Shown here: piece by piece, positions 33,072-39,504 of the stretch | How the letters are laid out: every line of letters begins with the position of its first letter | Numbering within the stretch: position 1 is the first letter of the stretch | Origin: a virus | IMG/VR virus record: IMGVR_UViG_3300009105_000010 | Span: 1 to 43,570 of that record | DNA length: 43,570 bases | Strand: one strand, 5' to 3' | Made by a program: the position numbers and the translations under genes | Notes under the pieces: generated by a model | Databases searched by the model: none | What the model saw: only the letters and a program-made list of their open reading frames with translations | What the model was told of the DNA's origin: nothing

Positions 33072-33323
33072 ATGTTTTACATACTAAGATTTATCCGAGC
33101 ATACATAGGTGGCAAGACAGAGTTAGGATTGCTTTTCAGCATCCTGGCGCTTGCTATCTATATGCTTCCGATCGTGCCTCAGTTCACCTTTGATATGTTA
33201 GTACCTGTACTGACAATCATAGGTACGTTCACAGGCACAGCGTTATTTAGTAGGATCGAAGATAAGAAAGGTACTCTTGACGCTTTCAAGAGCCTTTTCG
33301 CAGCCTTCCGAAAAAAAAGGTAA
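33072..33323 (+). CDS. Putative holin
   Basis: This 83-residue protein has two transmembrane segments (about residues 20-37, LGLLFSILALAIYMLPIV, and 43-62, MLVPVLTIIGTFTGTALF) and a basic C-terminus (FRKKR), consistent with a class II holin. CCAGGAGG precedes the ATG. It lies directly before the endolysin, which it overlaps by one base (TAATG). The family is not certain, so the function rests on topology and position. Confidence 0.65.
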   Translation: MFYILRFIRAYIGGKTELGLLFSILALAIYMLPIVPQFTFDMLVPVLTIIGTFTGTALFSRIEDKKGTLDAFKSLFAAFRKKR

Positions 33324-33697
33324 TGCCTCACATACGTCGTCACATCACACTTGCCGAGTTGTCCTGTCCTTGCGGTAAGTGTAAGCCTGTTATCAATAAT
33401 CGCTTTATAGATAAGGTTGAAGCTGCACGAGTAATAGCTGATAAACCTTTCCGCTTTTCTTCATTCTACCGTTGTCTTAAATACAATACTAAGATCCGTG
33501 GAGCCAGTAACAGTCCTCATCCACAAGGTATTGCCTGTGATATTAGGACTCATGGTAACAGAGTATTAACCAGGTGTATTGTAGACGCAGGACAAAAGGT
33601 TGGTTTTGAAGGTATAGAGATCTGTTCCAGACACGTACACTTCGATGATATGAAGAGAGCCGAAGGTCATGTAATGTTTATCAACCTTTCCAAGTAA
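33323..33697 (+). CDS. Endolysin, M15-type peptidase
   Basis: This 124-residue enzyme probably cuts the peptide cross-bridges of the cell wall during lysis. It shows the M15 zinc-peptidase signature: SPHPQGIACD (H66, D73) and HVHFD (H106), with FRFSSFYRC before it. These residues would hold the catalytic zinc. An additional CPCGKC group (15-20) near the N-terminus is unusual and could bind a second metal. There is no signal peptide, so export depends on the holin upstream. It ends the rightward late block. Confidence 0.85.
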   Translation: MPHIRRHITLAELSCPCGKCKPVINNRFIDKVEAARVIADKPFRFSSFYRCLKYNTKIRGASNSPHPQGIACDIRTHGNRVLTRCIVDAGQKVGFEGIEICSRHVHFDDMKRAEGHVMFINLSK

Positions 33698-33701
33698 GTC
33701 C

Positions 33702-33785
33702 AAACTTAATTATTTTAAGTAAAACCTTCCTGCAGTGATCCAAAACCGGTCAACCGGCAGCTCGTCAAACCTAATTTATTTAAGT
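33702..33785. repeat. Direct repeats beside attP (candidate integrase arm sites)
   Basis: Two 19-bp repeats, AAACTTAATTATTTTAAGT (33702-33720) and AAACCTAATTTATTTAAGT (33767-33785), match at 16 positions. They lie 45 bases apart in the non-coding region 33698-34020, left of the tRNA-like core. Spaced direct repeats at attP usually bind the integrase N-terminal domain. A short dyad CCGGT-CA-ACCGG lies between them. Confidence 0.5.
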
Positions 33786-33878
33786 TGCGGATCCATACCG
33801 GCTTTAATAAGTTCAGTTTAGAAACTAATACTGATTTGATGTGAAAAATGAGCTGCAAATGTGTGACAATGACAATTT

Positions 33879-33934
33879 TCTCGACGAAGCTGTTTAAGTT
33901 CGATTCCCATCGGGCGCTCTCCTCTTTGTCGAGA
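33879..33934. other. Candidate attP core: tRNA 3' end within inverted repeats
   Basis: TTCGATTCCC ATCGGGCGCT (33899-33918) reads as the T-loop, T-stem 3' strand and acceptor 3' strand of a tRNA, lacking the 5' side of the stem. Its pattern suits a glycine or arginine tRNA starting GCGCCCG. It is flanked by inverted repeats TCTCGACGAA (33879-33888) and TTTGTCGAGA (33925-33934). It lies about 100 bp from the integrase stop. Phages commonly integrate at tRNA 3' ends and restore the gene with their own copy. The 323-bp gap 33698-34020 also holds TGTGACAA at 33862 and 33997. Confidence 0.6.
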
Positions 33935-34020
33935 GGAAACCTCCTCTAATTTACTGTAATTCCAGCTAAGTCGTATCGAGGAAGAAACGAAATGCGTGTG
34001 ACAATTACGTGACTAAAGTG

Positions 34021-34992
34021 TTACAGTTGATTGATGTAATAACGGAGGAAGTCTGTGTTTGGATGTGTATAGTCTGCGGTGACCTTGCTTGTGGATATGT
34101 GACCTAACAACGCTTTACGGTCCTCATAGGCAAGACCTAGATCTCTCAGGTGAGTGTTGAAGCTATGACGAAGGCTGTGCAGATCTGCTTTCATACCAAA
34201 GTTTTCTCTCAAGATTTTTTGAAATCGTTTCCTGGATTCATCTCTTCTGTGGACCGTTGGCATTAGATCTACCAGCTTATCTTTATAAGGTAGTAATTCA
34301 TTATGTAGCGGAATCATAACTGGTTCCGCTGTTTTTGTTTGTGCCAGCTCGATACAATCACCTTTAAGGTTTTCAGGTTTTAACGTGCCTGCATCACCAA
34401 CACGAAGTCCAGTATAGTAAAGTAAGGACCAGAATATGCGATCGTCCTCACGCCAGGCAAGATCTATTGTCTTTTTAACTATATCGTGAGGAATTGCCTG
34501 TCTTGGTCTTTTTGTTTTTTTCGCTGGAAGTATTACATTTTTACAAGGATTGCTATGAATGTATTTATTCTGAATAGCATATTCGAACATAGCTTTTACG
34601 ATCGAGACTTCATCTCTGACTGTTTTGTTTGCTTTGTCATCCTTTAATCTTTTGCTGATATAATTATTTATGTCCTTAACGGTTACTCTACCGATTAAGT
34701 GATTGCTGTAAACATAAATAAATTGTTTCAAACCAGCGCTTATACGTTTGGACCAGGACTCCGATTTCACTGTTTGGATCAGCTCGATATACTCCTGGTA
34801 TAGAGCTTCGCAGGTCATACTTTTAGTGGCAATTCCATGTCTTTGCAGGATCCTCTCTTCGTCCCACTTAGCCTGGATTAGCTGAGCGATACGTTTATTA
34901 GGTGTGCCAGTTGACTTCTGGATCCGGTGAGGACCACCACCATCAGTATATTGCCAGTGAGGAGATCCTGTACGCTTATAGATGCGTGACAT
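34021..34992 (-). CDS. int: Tyrosine-type integrase
   Basis: This 323-residue site-specific recombinase would insert and excise the phage at the tRNA end seen next to it. The catalytic residues are visible: R197 (TGLRVGD), K220 (QTK), H272 and R275 (LHSLRHS), H298 (LGHIS) and Y308 (DYTH). The N-terminus has an arm-binding-type segment, followed by a SAM-like core-binding domain (about 60-145). Its start overlaps the stop of the secreted protein gene (TAATG), so it is translated from the lysogeny operon. Its 3' end faces the attP region. Confidence 0.95.
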   Translation of the reverse strand: MSRIYKRTGSPHWQYTDGGGPHRIQKSTGTPNKRIAQLIQAKWDEERILQRHGIATKSMTCEALYQEYIELIQTVKSESWSKRISAGLKQFIYVYSNHLIGRVTVKDINNYISKRLKDDKANKTVRDEVSIVKAMFEYAIQNKYIHSNPCKNVILPAKKTKRPRQAIPHDIVKKTIDLAWREDDRIFWSLLYYTGLRVGDAGTLKPENLKGDCIELAQTKTAEPVMIPLHNELLPYKDKLVDLMPTVHRRDESRKRFQKILRENFGMKADLHSLRHSFNTHLRDLGLAYEDRKALLGHISTSKVTADYTHPNTDFLRYYINQL

Positions 34993-35363
34993 TATTGCTT
35001 AGATATAGGAAAAGGTCTACCTTTGAAAATAATAAATCTCTGACCAACTTCATCTTCAATGATTGAACCACTTGGATATTTATATAAACTATCTTTTTCC
35101 AATACATTCCATTCTATTTTGTTCTTCCAATAGTACGATTCATCGTCAGAGTATTCAATAAATAGTTCATACATATCACCTGTTGCATTATCAAACAAAA
35201 CATCCATAACCTGAAAGTCAAAAATTGTAGTGTCAAGATCTTTTGTATCATGATAAAATATTGTTGGAATAGTAACCTGTTTGATTTCATATCTTCCTAC
35301 TTCCTGAGCAAAAATCAGAGAAAGGAATCCTATAATATATAATAGCTTTTTCATTCTATACAT
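34992..35363 (-). CDS. Secreted protein of the lysogeny operon, sharing a motif with a virion protein
   Basis: This 123-residue protein begins with a clear Sec signal peptide (MKKLLYIIGFLSLIFAQ), with cleavage likely after FAQ. The mature protein is small, acidic and aromatic. Its last 25 residues read SGSIIEDE-V-GQRFII then FKGRPFPISKQ. The ejection-type protein at 17448-18149 ends with DGAIIEDE-T-GQRFII then VGGIPIPIPEQ: 17 of 26 positions match. DNA identity is only partial, so the similarity is not a recent copy. The gene lies between repressor and integrase, overlapping both, so it should be made in lysogens. A role in superinfection exclusion or other lysogenic conversion is inferred. 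No known family is recognised. Confidence 0.75.
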   Translation of the reverse strand: MYRMKKLLYIIGFLSLIFAQEVGRYEIKQVTIPTIFYHDTKDLDTTIFDFQVMDVLFDNATGDMYELFIEYSDDESYYWKNKIEWNVLEKDSLYKYPSGSIIEDEVGQRFIIFKGRPFPISKQ

Positions 35364-35671
35364 TTCTTCCGCAATCGCTTAACTTCCTCAACAACCGCCA
35401 CCAGGTCGTTCGCCATAACCGCTTGAACTAACCTCTCATTTGTCTCCTTCAATTCTTTAATATATTCAGCTGTCTTATCCTCTTCACCTTTAAGCAGCCA
35501 ATCCAGGCTTACATTAAATACCTCGTGAATACGAATAATTGCATCGATACCAGGTCTGGATCTACCTTTCAACCAATCAGCTACATTTCCAGAAGAAGCA
35601 TCAATCCGTCGGGCAAATTCAGCTGGATTGATTTTTTCATCATCAATTATTTTTTGTATTCGCTCGTACAT
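35351..35671 (-). CDS. CI/Cro-type repressor
   Basis: This 106-residue protein has an N-terminal helix-turn-helix of the Xre/CI type (INPAEFARRIDASSGNVADWLKGRSRPGIDAIIRIHEVFNVSLDWLLKG) and a helical tail, without a LexA-like protease domain. It probably holds the phage in lysogeny by binding the operator at 35691-35710. An upstream TTG (35692) is in frame but has no ribosome binding site. ATG 35671 lies just after a TATATC -10-like box, so the transcript may be leaderless. The stop lies within the next gene. Short repressors without the cleavage domain need another route to induction. Confidence 0.8.
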   Translation of the reverse strand: MYERIQKIIDDEKINPAEFARRIDASSGNVADWLKGRSRPGIDAIIRIHEVFNVSLDWLLKGEEDKTAEYIKELKETNERLVQAVMANDLVAVVEEVKRLRKKCIE

Positions 35672-35685
35672 AAGTGATATAGCTC

Positions 35686-35715
35686 TTGACAAGCTCGTAT
35701 TTACGAACTTATATT
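35686..35715 (+). promoter_or_regulatory. Rightward early promoter with embedded operator
   Basis: TTGACA (35686-35691) and TATATT (35710-35715) are 18 bases apart, a near-consensus sigma-70-type promoter facing the early genes. The spacer is filled by a 20-bp dyad, AAGCTCGTA-TT-TACGAACTT (35691-35710), with one mismatch in nine pairs. A further half-site GCTCGTA lies at 35662. The divergent repressor gene starts next to it, so this is the lysis-lysogeny switch region. A repressor bound here would cover both promoter elements. Confidence 0.8.
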
Positions 35716-35725
35716 AAGGATAGCC

Positions 35726-35806
35726 ATGAACCGCCAACTCACCGCAAGTCGTCATTATATTACACGATATAAATACGTAAATCAAGGAAAAGTGACAAAA
35801 ATGTGA
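35726..35806 (+). CDS. Possible 26-residue leader ORF
   Basis: A short ORF (MNRQLTASRHYITRYKYVNQ...) begins a few bases after the expected transcription start, behind AAGGA. It ends directly before the ribosome binding site of the next gene. It is basic and aromatic, with no recognised domain. It could be a leader peptide or a chance ORF. Confidence 0.3.
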   Translation: MNRQLTASRHYITRYKYVNQGKVTKM

Positions 35807-35816
35807 AGGAGGAATT

Positions 35817-36014
35817 ATGTCTGAGAACCATGAAATATTGACAATTAAAGAAGTGGCCAAGTATCTGCGCTTTGAGGACGTAAAGGCAGTTTATGACCTG
35901 ATTCATCTTGGCAAGTTGAAGGCAACAAAACTTAACAACCGGACTTACCGTGTCCGAAGAGTTGACCTTGATAGGTTTCTTGAGGAAAACGAAGTCCAGG
36001 TACCTCACTTATGA
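35817..36014 (+). CDS. Excisionase-family helix-turn-helix protein
   Basis: This is a 65-residue DNA-binding protein of the MerR-like helix-turn-helix type used by excisionases (ILTIKEVAKYLRFEDVKAVYDLIHLGKLKATKLNNRTYRVRRVDLDRFLEE). In temperate phages such a protein bends DNA at att sites and directs the integrase towards excision. It may also regulate early genes. It is the first full gene after the early promoter and has a strong AAGGAGG site. Whether it is Xis or a Cro-like regulator cannot be told from the sequence. Confidence 0.7.
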   Translation: MSENHEILTIKEVAKYLRFEDVKAVYDLIHLGKLKATKLNNRTYRVRRVDLDRFLEENEVQVPHL

Positions 36015-36031
36015 GCGAAAGGAGTCAACCA

Positions 36032-36298
36032 ATGACTACGAATATGACTGAAAAATCGATACCAGATTATTTTGACGACTGGCAAGATGTTTTAGGTTGG
36101 CACTCGTGTATGCTTTGCGAATCACCAACCGATAACGGTAGCGATCAGGCTTGTGATGGCTGTCAGGAAGAATGTGAACATGAAGATACTGAGGTTTTGA
36201 CAGAAGATGATGTTGGGCCATACAACTTGTCATCAGCTGGTAAACATTGGTGTCTGAATTGCGGAAAAGTTTTGGAGTACGAACCGTCATGCACATAG
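36032..36298 (+). CDS. Cysteine-rich hypothetical protein
   Basis: This 88-residue acidic protein has many cysteines: CMLC, then CDGCQEEC, then CLNCG near the end. These suggest one or two zinc sites. ATG 36032 is chosen over 36011 because AAAGGAG lies eight bases before it. The next ORF starts within its last codons. The family is not recognised. Its location in the first early genes suggests a host-takeover or regulatory role. Confidence 0.6.
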   Translation: MTTNMTEKSIPDYFDDWQDVLGWHSCMLCESPTDNGSDQACDGCQEECEHEDTEVLTEDDVGPYNLSSAGKHWCLNCGKVLEYEPSCT

Positions 36299-36390
36299 AC
36301 GGAGAAACAGTGGCAGCCACGATAGGATTTGCGACCTTAATATATGTGGCGCTACGACTTATTTATGATATTCTTTTTAAGGAGGAATAG
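36289..36390 (+). CDS. 33-residue single-helix membrane protein
   Basis: This small ORF overlaps the previous gene and has one hydrophobic segment (VAATIGFATLIYVALRLIYDIL) after a short polar start, ending KEE. It ends two bases before the next ATG, and its last codons contain the AAGGAGG used by that gene. Small membrane proteins of this type occur in early regions of many phages. The function is unknown. Confidence 0.45.
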   Translation: MHIDGETVAATIGFATLIYVALRLIYDILFKEE

Positions 36391-36392
36391 CC

Positions 36393-36572
36393 ATGATTGA
36401 AACCATAACAGTAGTAGCTATTCGTGAAGGAATCTGTGATGGACATGGCGGTTTTTCACATGAACTTGGATTCATTGAAGAAACAGAAGAATGGTTATGT
36501 GAAGAATGCTGTGATGAATTATATGAAGAGATCATAGATGATATTATTGAAAGTGATAGAGCAAGTCTGTGA
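36393..36572 (+). CDS. Small acidic cysteine-containing protein
   Basis: This 59-residue protein is strongly acidic with four cysteines (GICDGHGG, WLCEECCDELYEE), so it may bind zinc. AAGGAGG lies seven bases before the ATG. The GTG of the next ORF overlaps its stop. The very acidic C-terminal helix (LYEEIIDDIIESD) could mimic nucleic acid, as some phage inhibitors do, but that is speculation. Confidence 0.5.
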   Translation: MIETITVVAIREGICDGHGGFSHELGFIEETEEWLCEECCDELYEEIIDDIIESDRASL

Positions 36573-36691
36573 TAATTGAGGAGAGAATAAAGCCGAGGTG
36601 GTGGGGTATTAGTAATATCCATTGGAGCGTTATCGTAAAGTGGGTTTGGAGGCGTTATTTCTCTCTTGGAATGAAAGGAGAATCATTATGA
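36569..36691 (+). CDS. 40-residue tryptophan-rich ORF (GTG start)
   Basis: A short basic ORF (IKPRWWGISNIHWSVIVKWVWRRYF) fills the gap between the acidic protein and the ATPase, overlapping both (GTGA and ATGA). It has five tryptophans. No strong ribosome binding site precedes the GTG, so it would depend on coupling. Confidence 0.4.
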   Translation: MIIEERIKPRWWGISNIHWSVIVKWVWRRYFSLGMKGESL

Positions 36692-38004
36692 GTGGATACA
36701 AAATTTATCGCTTTATTGCGGAGAAAGTTAATGGTCTGAAAGTGATCCAGCTTTCTCCGGAAGGAAAGAGTTTGCAGGTAACCGGAAAGGTCGGATCCGG
36801 CAAGACCTCTATTATCGATACGCTGTTACAGACATTTACTGGTGGACTGGTTCTAAAAGAAGGTGAGGATTTAGGATCCTCAGCTGTTGAGATCTCTGAT
36901 GGAGAAAAGCAATTCAGGATCCAGCGCAAGGTACGCCAGGATAAGAAGCCTACTCTGGAAGTGTTCACCGGAGACGAGTTTGATATGAGGATAGCACAGC
37001 CTTCTGATTTCCTGAAAACATTGGTAGGAAAGGACGTGGCGATCAGTCCTACCATGTTCAACAATGTCAAAGGTGGTGGCAAACAGCGAAAGGAGATCTT
37101 ATTCGAGGCTTTAGGTATTGACACAACTACTGAGGACGGTGAGATCAACAAGCTGAAACAGGAACGGTCTTTACTCAAGCATGATATGAATAAATTGCGT
37201 GTGGACCTGGAAGAAACACCGATCGATTCTCACCTGCCGAAAGAGCTGGTGTCCGCTACTGAGTTGATGGAAGAATTGAATAAGGCTAACCAGCATAACC
37301 AGGACCTACAAAGACGTTTAGATGCTACTGGCAGAGCTACTCAAGATTACGAGAAGGACGTAAAAGATCTACAAATGGTGCTTGAAGAGATCGAAGCCAT
37401 GGAACAGAAATTACAGGATATGAAAGACAGGTATAAACTCAGATCCGGACAGATTGCAGAAATCGGCAGACAGATTACAGAGGAAGAGGAAAAACTCCAT
37501 GAGATACAACCGATCGACACTACTGAGCTTAAAGAGAGGATCCAGAAAGCTGATGAAGAGAATGAACTGATCCGGAAGAACATTGAGCAAAAGAAGAAGA
37601 AGGTTGATCTGGAAACGAAACAGGATGAATACCACGATTTTGGTCAGGAGATCAAAACGATTGAGACTTACAAGAAGGCTTCCATCGATGAATTAATGCC
37701 GATACCTGGTCTGTCGATCGGAGAGGACGACGTTTACTACGCCAAGAATGGATCCACACCTGTACCTGGATCCATGTGGTCCACTGGTGAGAGCATTTAC
37801 CTTGGTTGTGTGATACGAGTCGCGCAAGGTGGCAATTCCAAGCTAAAGACAGTATTTGTGGATGATGTATCGCTCCTGGACGTGGAGACGCTTGACCGCT
37901 TGCGAGAGATACTTGGTGACTACCAGGTGTTTGAAGTACACAACAACATAGTTGGCGAACCGCTTAACGTGGTCACTATTTCAGAAGGTGAAATAGTAGA
38001 ATGA
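36688..38004 (+). CDS. SbcC/Rad50-like ATPase
   Basis: This 438-residue ABC-type ATPase has the split layout of SMC/Rad50 proteins. Walker A GKVGSGKTS is near residue 35, a long charged coiled coil runs about 160-330, then the signature-like WSTGESIYLG and Walker B TVFVDDVSLLD with a D-loop. The coil is much shorter than in SbcC. The start at ATG 36688 follows GAAAGGAG; an in-frame TTG 66 bases upstream is ignored. No SbcD-type nuclease lies beside it. The YqaJ exonuclease and RecT downstream suggest a joint role in DNA end processing. Its last residues (GEPLNVVTISEGE) recur at the end of the next ORF. Confidence 0.8.
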   Translation: MSGYKIYRFIAEKVNGLKVIQLSPEGKSLQVTGKVGSGKTSIIDTLLQTFTGGLVLKEGEDLGSSAVEISDGEKQFRIQRKVRQDKKPTLEVFTGDEFDMRIAQPSDFLKTLVGKDVAISPTMFNNVKGGGKQRKEILFEALGIDTTTEDGEINKLKQERSLLKHDMNKLRVDLEETPIDSHLPKELVSATELMEELNKANQHNQDLQRRLDATGRATQDYEKDVKDLQMVLEEIEAMEQKLQDMKDRYKLRSGQIAEIGRQITEEEEKLHEIQPIDTTELKERIQKADEENELIRKNIEQKKKKVDLETKQDEYHDFGQEIKTIETYKKASIDELMPIPGLSIGEDDVYYAKNGSTPVPGSMWSTGESIYLGCVIRVAQGGNSKLKTVFVDDVSLLDVETLDRLREILGDYQVFEVHNNIVGEPLNVVTISEGEIVE

Positions 38005-38546
38005 AAGTGATTCCTCTTAAAGGCAAACATGGTATAGGAAAGTTCGCTCTCGTTGACGACGAAGACTACTATGGTCTTATTAGATGGAAGTGGCAGGTCA
38101 ATTATTATGGTTATGTATTTAGACACGATTATGATCCAATAACTCAAAAGGTTAGATGTGTCTACTTGGCTCGTTTCCTAATGAATGCGCCAAAAGGATC
38201 GTTGGTTCATCATATTGACCACGATCCTCTTGATAATAGAAGAGAAAACTTGCAGATCTGTGACAAAGTACAGAACGCTCAAAGTAGTGTTGTTAGAGAA
38301 GGACGAAAGTATAAAGGAGTGAGTTTTCATAAATCAGCTCAGGCTTGGGAGGCATATATACAAGTAGATAAGAAGAAGATTTACTTAGGTGTTTTTACTA
38401 ATGAAATAGAGGCTGCCAAAGAATATGATCGTGCTGCTACTGAATATTTTGGAGAGTTCGCCTTACTGAACTTTCCAGGTGAACCTTTAAATGTTATAAC
38501 TATCGAAGAAGGAGAGGTTAAGGATGGAAAAGAAAACAACAAGTAG
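38001..38546 (+). CDS. HNH-AP2 homing endonuclease with ATPase-derived tail
   Basis: This 181-residue protein has an HNH nuclease core (VHHIDHDPLDNRRENL, H70-H74, N79) and an AP2 DNA-binding domain (about 103-158, YKGVSFHKSAQAWEAYI...YLGVFTNEIEAAKEYDRAA...LLNFP). That combination marks a phage homing endonuclease. The tail, GEPLNVITIEEGEV and on to DGKENNK, does not belong to the AP2 domain. It repeats the C-terminus of the ATPase just upstream. The gene starts in the ATPase stop (ATGA) and ends inside the next gene. The endonuclease gene seems to have been inserted at the ATPase 3' end, leaving the old end fused to it. Confidence 0.85.
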   Translation: MKVIPLKGKHGIGKFALVDDEDYYGLIRWKWQVNYYGYVFRHDYDPITQKVRCVYLARFLMNAPKGSLVHHIDHDPLDNRRENLQICDKVQNAQSSVVREGRKYKGVSFHKSAQAWEAYIQVDKKKIYLGVFTNEIEAAKEYDRAATEYFGEFALLNFPGEPLNVITIEEGEVKDGKENNK

Positions 38547-38967
38547 ACACCTGAAGGTTGTATTCGATACAGATAAACTTCAGGATTTATCAACACAACT
38601 GGCTTTAAAAACTGCGGAGCTTAGATCGCAGGAAGACGAAAAAAAGGAAGTGATGTCTGATTTTACTGCAACACTTAATCGATTGAAGGCTGAGACTAAT
38701 TCTTTAGCAACGAAGATCAATAATGGCTACGAATACCGTAGTGTTGATTGTGATATTGATTACTTATGGGACGAAGGAAACAAGAAGATTATCAGACAAG
38801 ATACACAGGAAGTCGTTGAGACTCTTGCTATCACACCTGAAGAGATGCAGACGGAATTTCCGCTTGGTGAACAGGAAATAGAAGGATCCGGTCAAGATGA
38901 GGTTCCGACGCAAGAAAAGGAGGTAGTGGAACATGAAAGATCTGATTATTGGCTCAGTTTGCCTTGA
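38524..38967 (+). CDS. Hypothetical protein of the recombination operon
   Basis: This 147-residue protein starts with a helix-rich half (SRHLKVVFDTDKLQDLSTQLALKTAELRSQEDEKKEVMSDF...LATKINNGYEYRSVDCDIDY) that I recall from other phages next to recombination genes. A tail rich in Glu and Gln follows. No catalytic motif is visible. The ATG lies within the last codons of the HNH gene, after GGAGAGG. Before the HNH insertion it would probably have overlapped the ATPase gene directly. Confidence 0.65.
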   Translation: MEKKTTSRHLKVVFDTDKLQDLSTQLALKTAELRSQEDEKKEVMSDFTATLNRLKAETNSLATKINNGYEYRSVDCDIDYLWDEGNKKIIRQDTQEVVETLAITPEEMQTEFPLGEQEIEGSGQDEVPTQEKEVVEHERSDYWLSLP

Positions 38968-38995
38968 AGATCGTATAGAATGGCTAAGAGCATGA
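38933..38995 (+). CDS. 20-residue ORF, possible truncated gene
   Basis: Behind an excellent AAAGGAGG site an ORF reads MKDLIIGSVCLEDRIEWLRA and stops inside the start of the second HNH gene. The strong ribosome binding site with such a short product suggests a gene cut by the HNH insertion. A true small peptide is also possible. Confidence 0.4.
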   Translation: MKDLIIGSVCLEDRIEWLRA

Positions 38996-39489
38996 ATAAG
39001 AAATGTCCAACGTGTGGAAAGCAATTCAAAGCTGAGAGGAGCAGAAGGATATTCTGTTCTAAAAGTTGTTCCTATGGTTCTCGTGAAACAAAACGAATTG
39101 ATCGTGGAAAGCTGGTGGAATTATATCATTACCGAAATATGAGTCAAGAAGAAATTGGTAGATATTTTGGTGTCTCTCAAAAGGCAATCCATTCTTATAT
39201 GAAACGTCATGGTATATCTACAAGAGTTGCTGTCAAACGAAATCAATGCGGTGAAAACAACGACAACTGGAAAGGAAATAGGATTGAATATAAAGGTGCA
39301 CATAACAGAGTAAGGAGTGTAAGAGGAGATCCTAAAATTTGTGAACACTGTGGAGCAAAGGAAAAAGGAAGAAAAATACATTGGGCAAATCTTAACAAAA
39401 GATACCATGATCCATTCGACTACATTGCTCTTTGTGCGAAATGCCATGTGCGTTTTGACAGAAAACGTCGCTTAACTGTTATAGCATAA
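38980..39489 (+). CDS. HNH endonuclease with zinc finger and helix-turn-helix
   Basis: This 169-residue protein has three parts. An N-terminal zinc finger (CPTCGKQF...FCSKSCS) comes first, then a helix-turn-helix (MSQEEIGRYFGVSQKAIHSYMKRHGI), then a C-terminal HNH-type core (ICEHCGAKEKGRKIHWANLNKRYHDPFDYIALCAKCHVRFDRK). It is a probable free-standing homing endonuclease between the hypothetical gene and the exonuclease. ATG 38980 and ATG 38992 are both possible starts. It appears to have landed in or next to a small gene (38933-38995). Confidence 0.8.
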   Translation: MAKSMNKKCPTCGKQFKAERSRRIFCSKSCSYGSRETKRIDRGKLVELYHYRNMSQEEIGRYFGVSQKAIHSYMKRHGISTRVAVKRNQCGENNDNWKGNRIEYKGAHNRVRSVRGDPKICEHCGAKEKGRKIHWANLNKRYHDPFDYIALCAKCHVRFDRKRRLTVIA

Positions 39490-39504
39490 TAGGAGAAAAA
39501 AACT

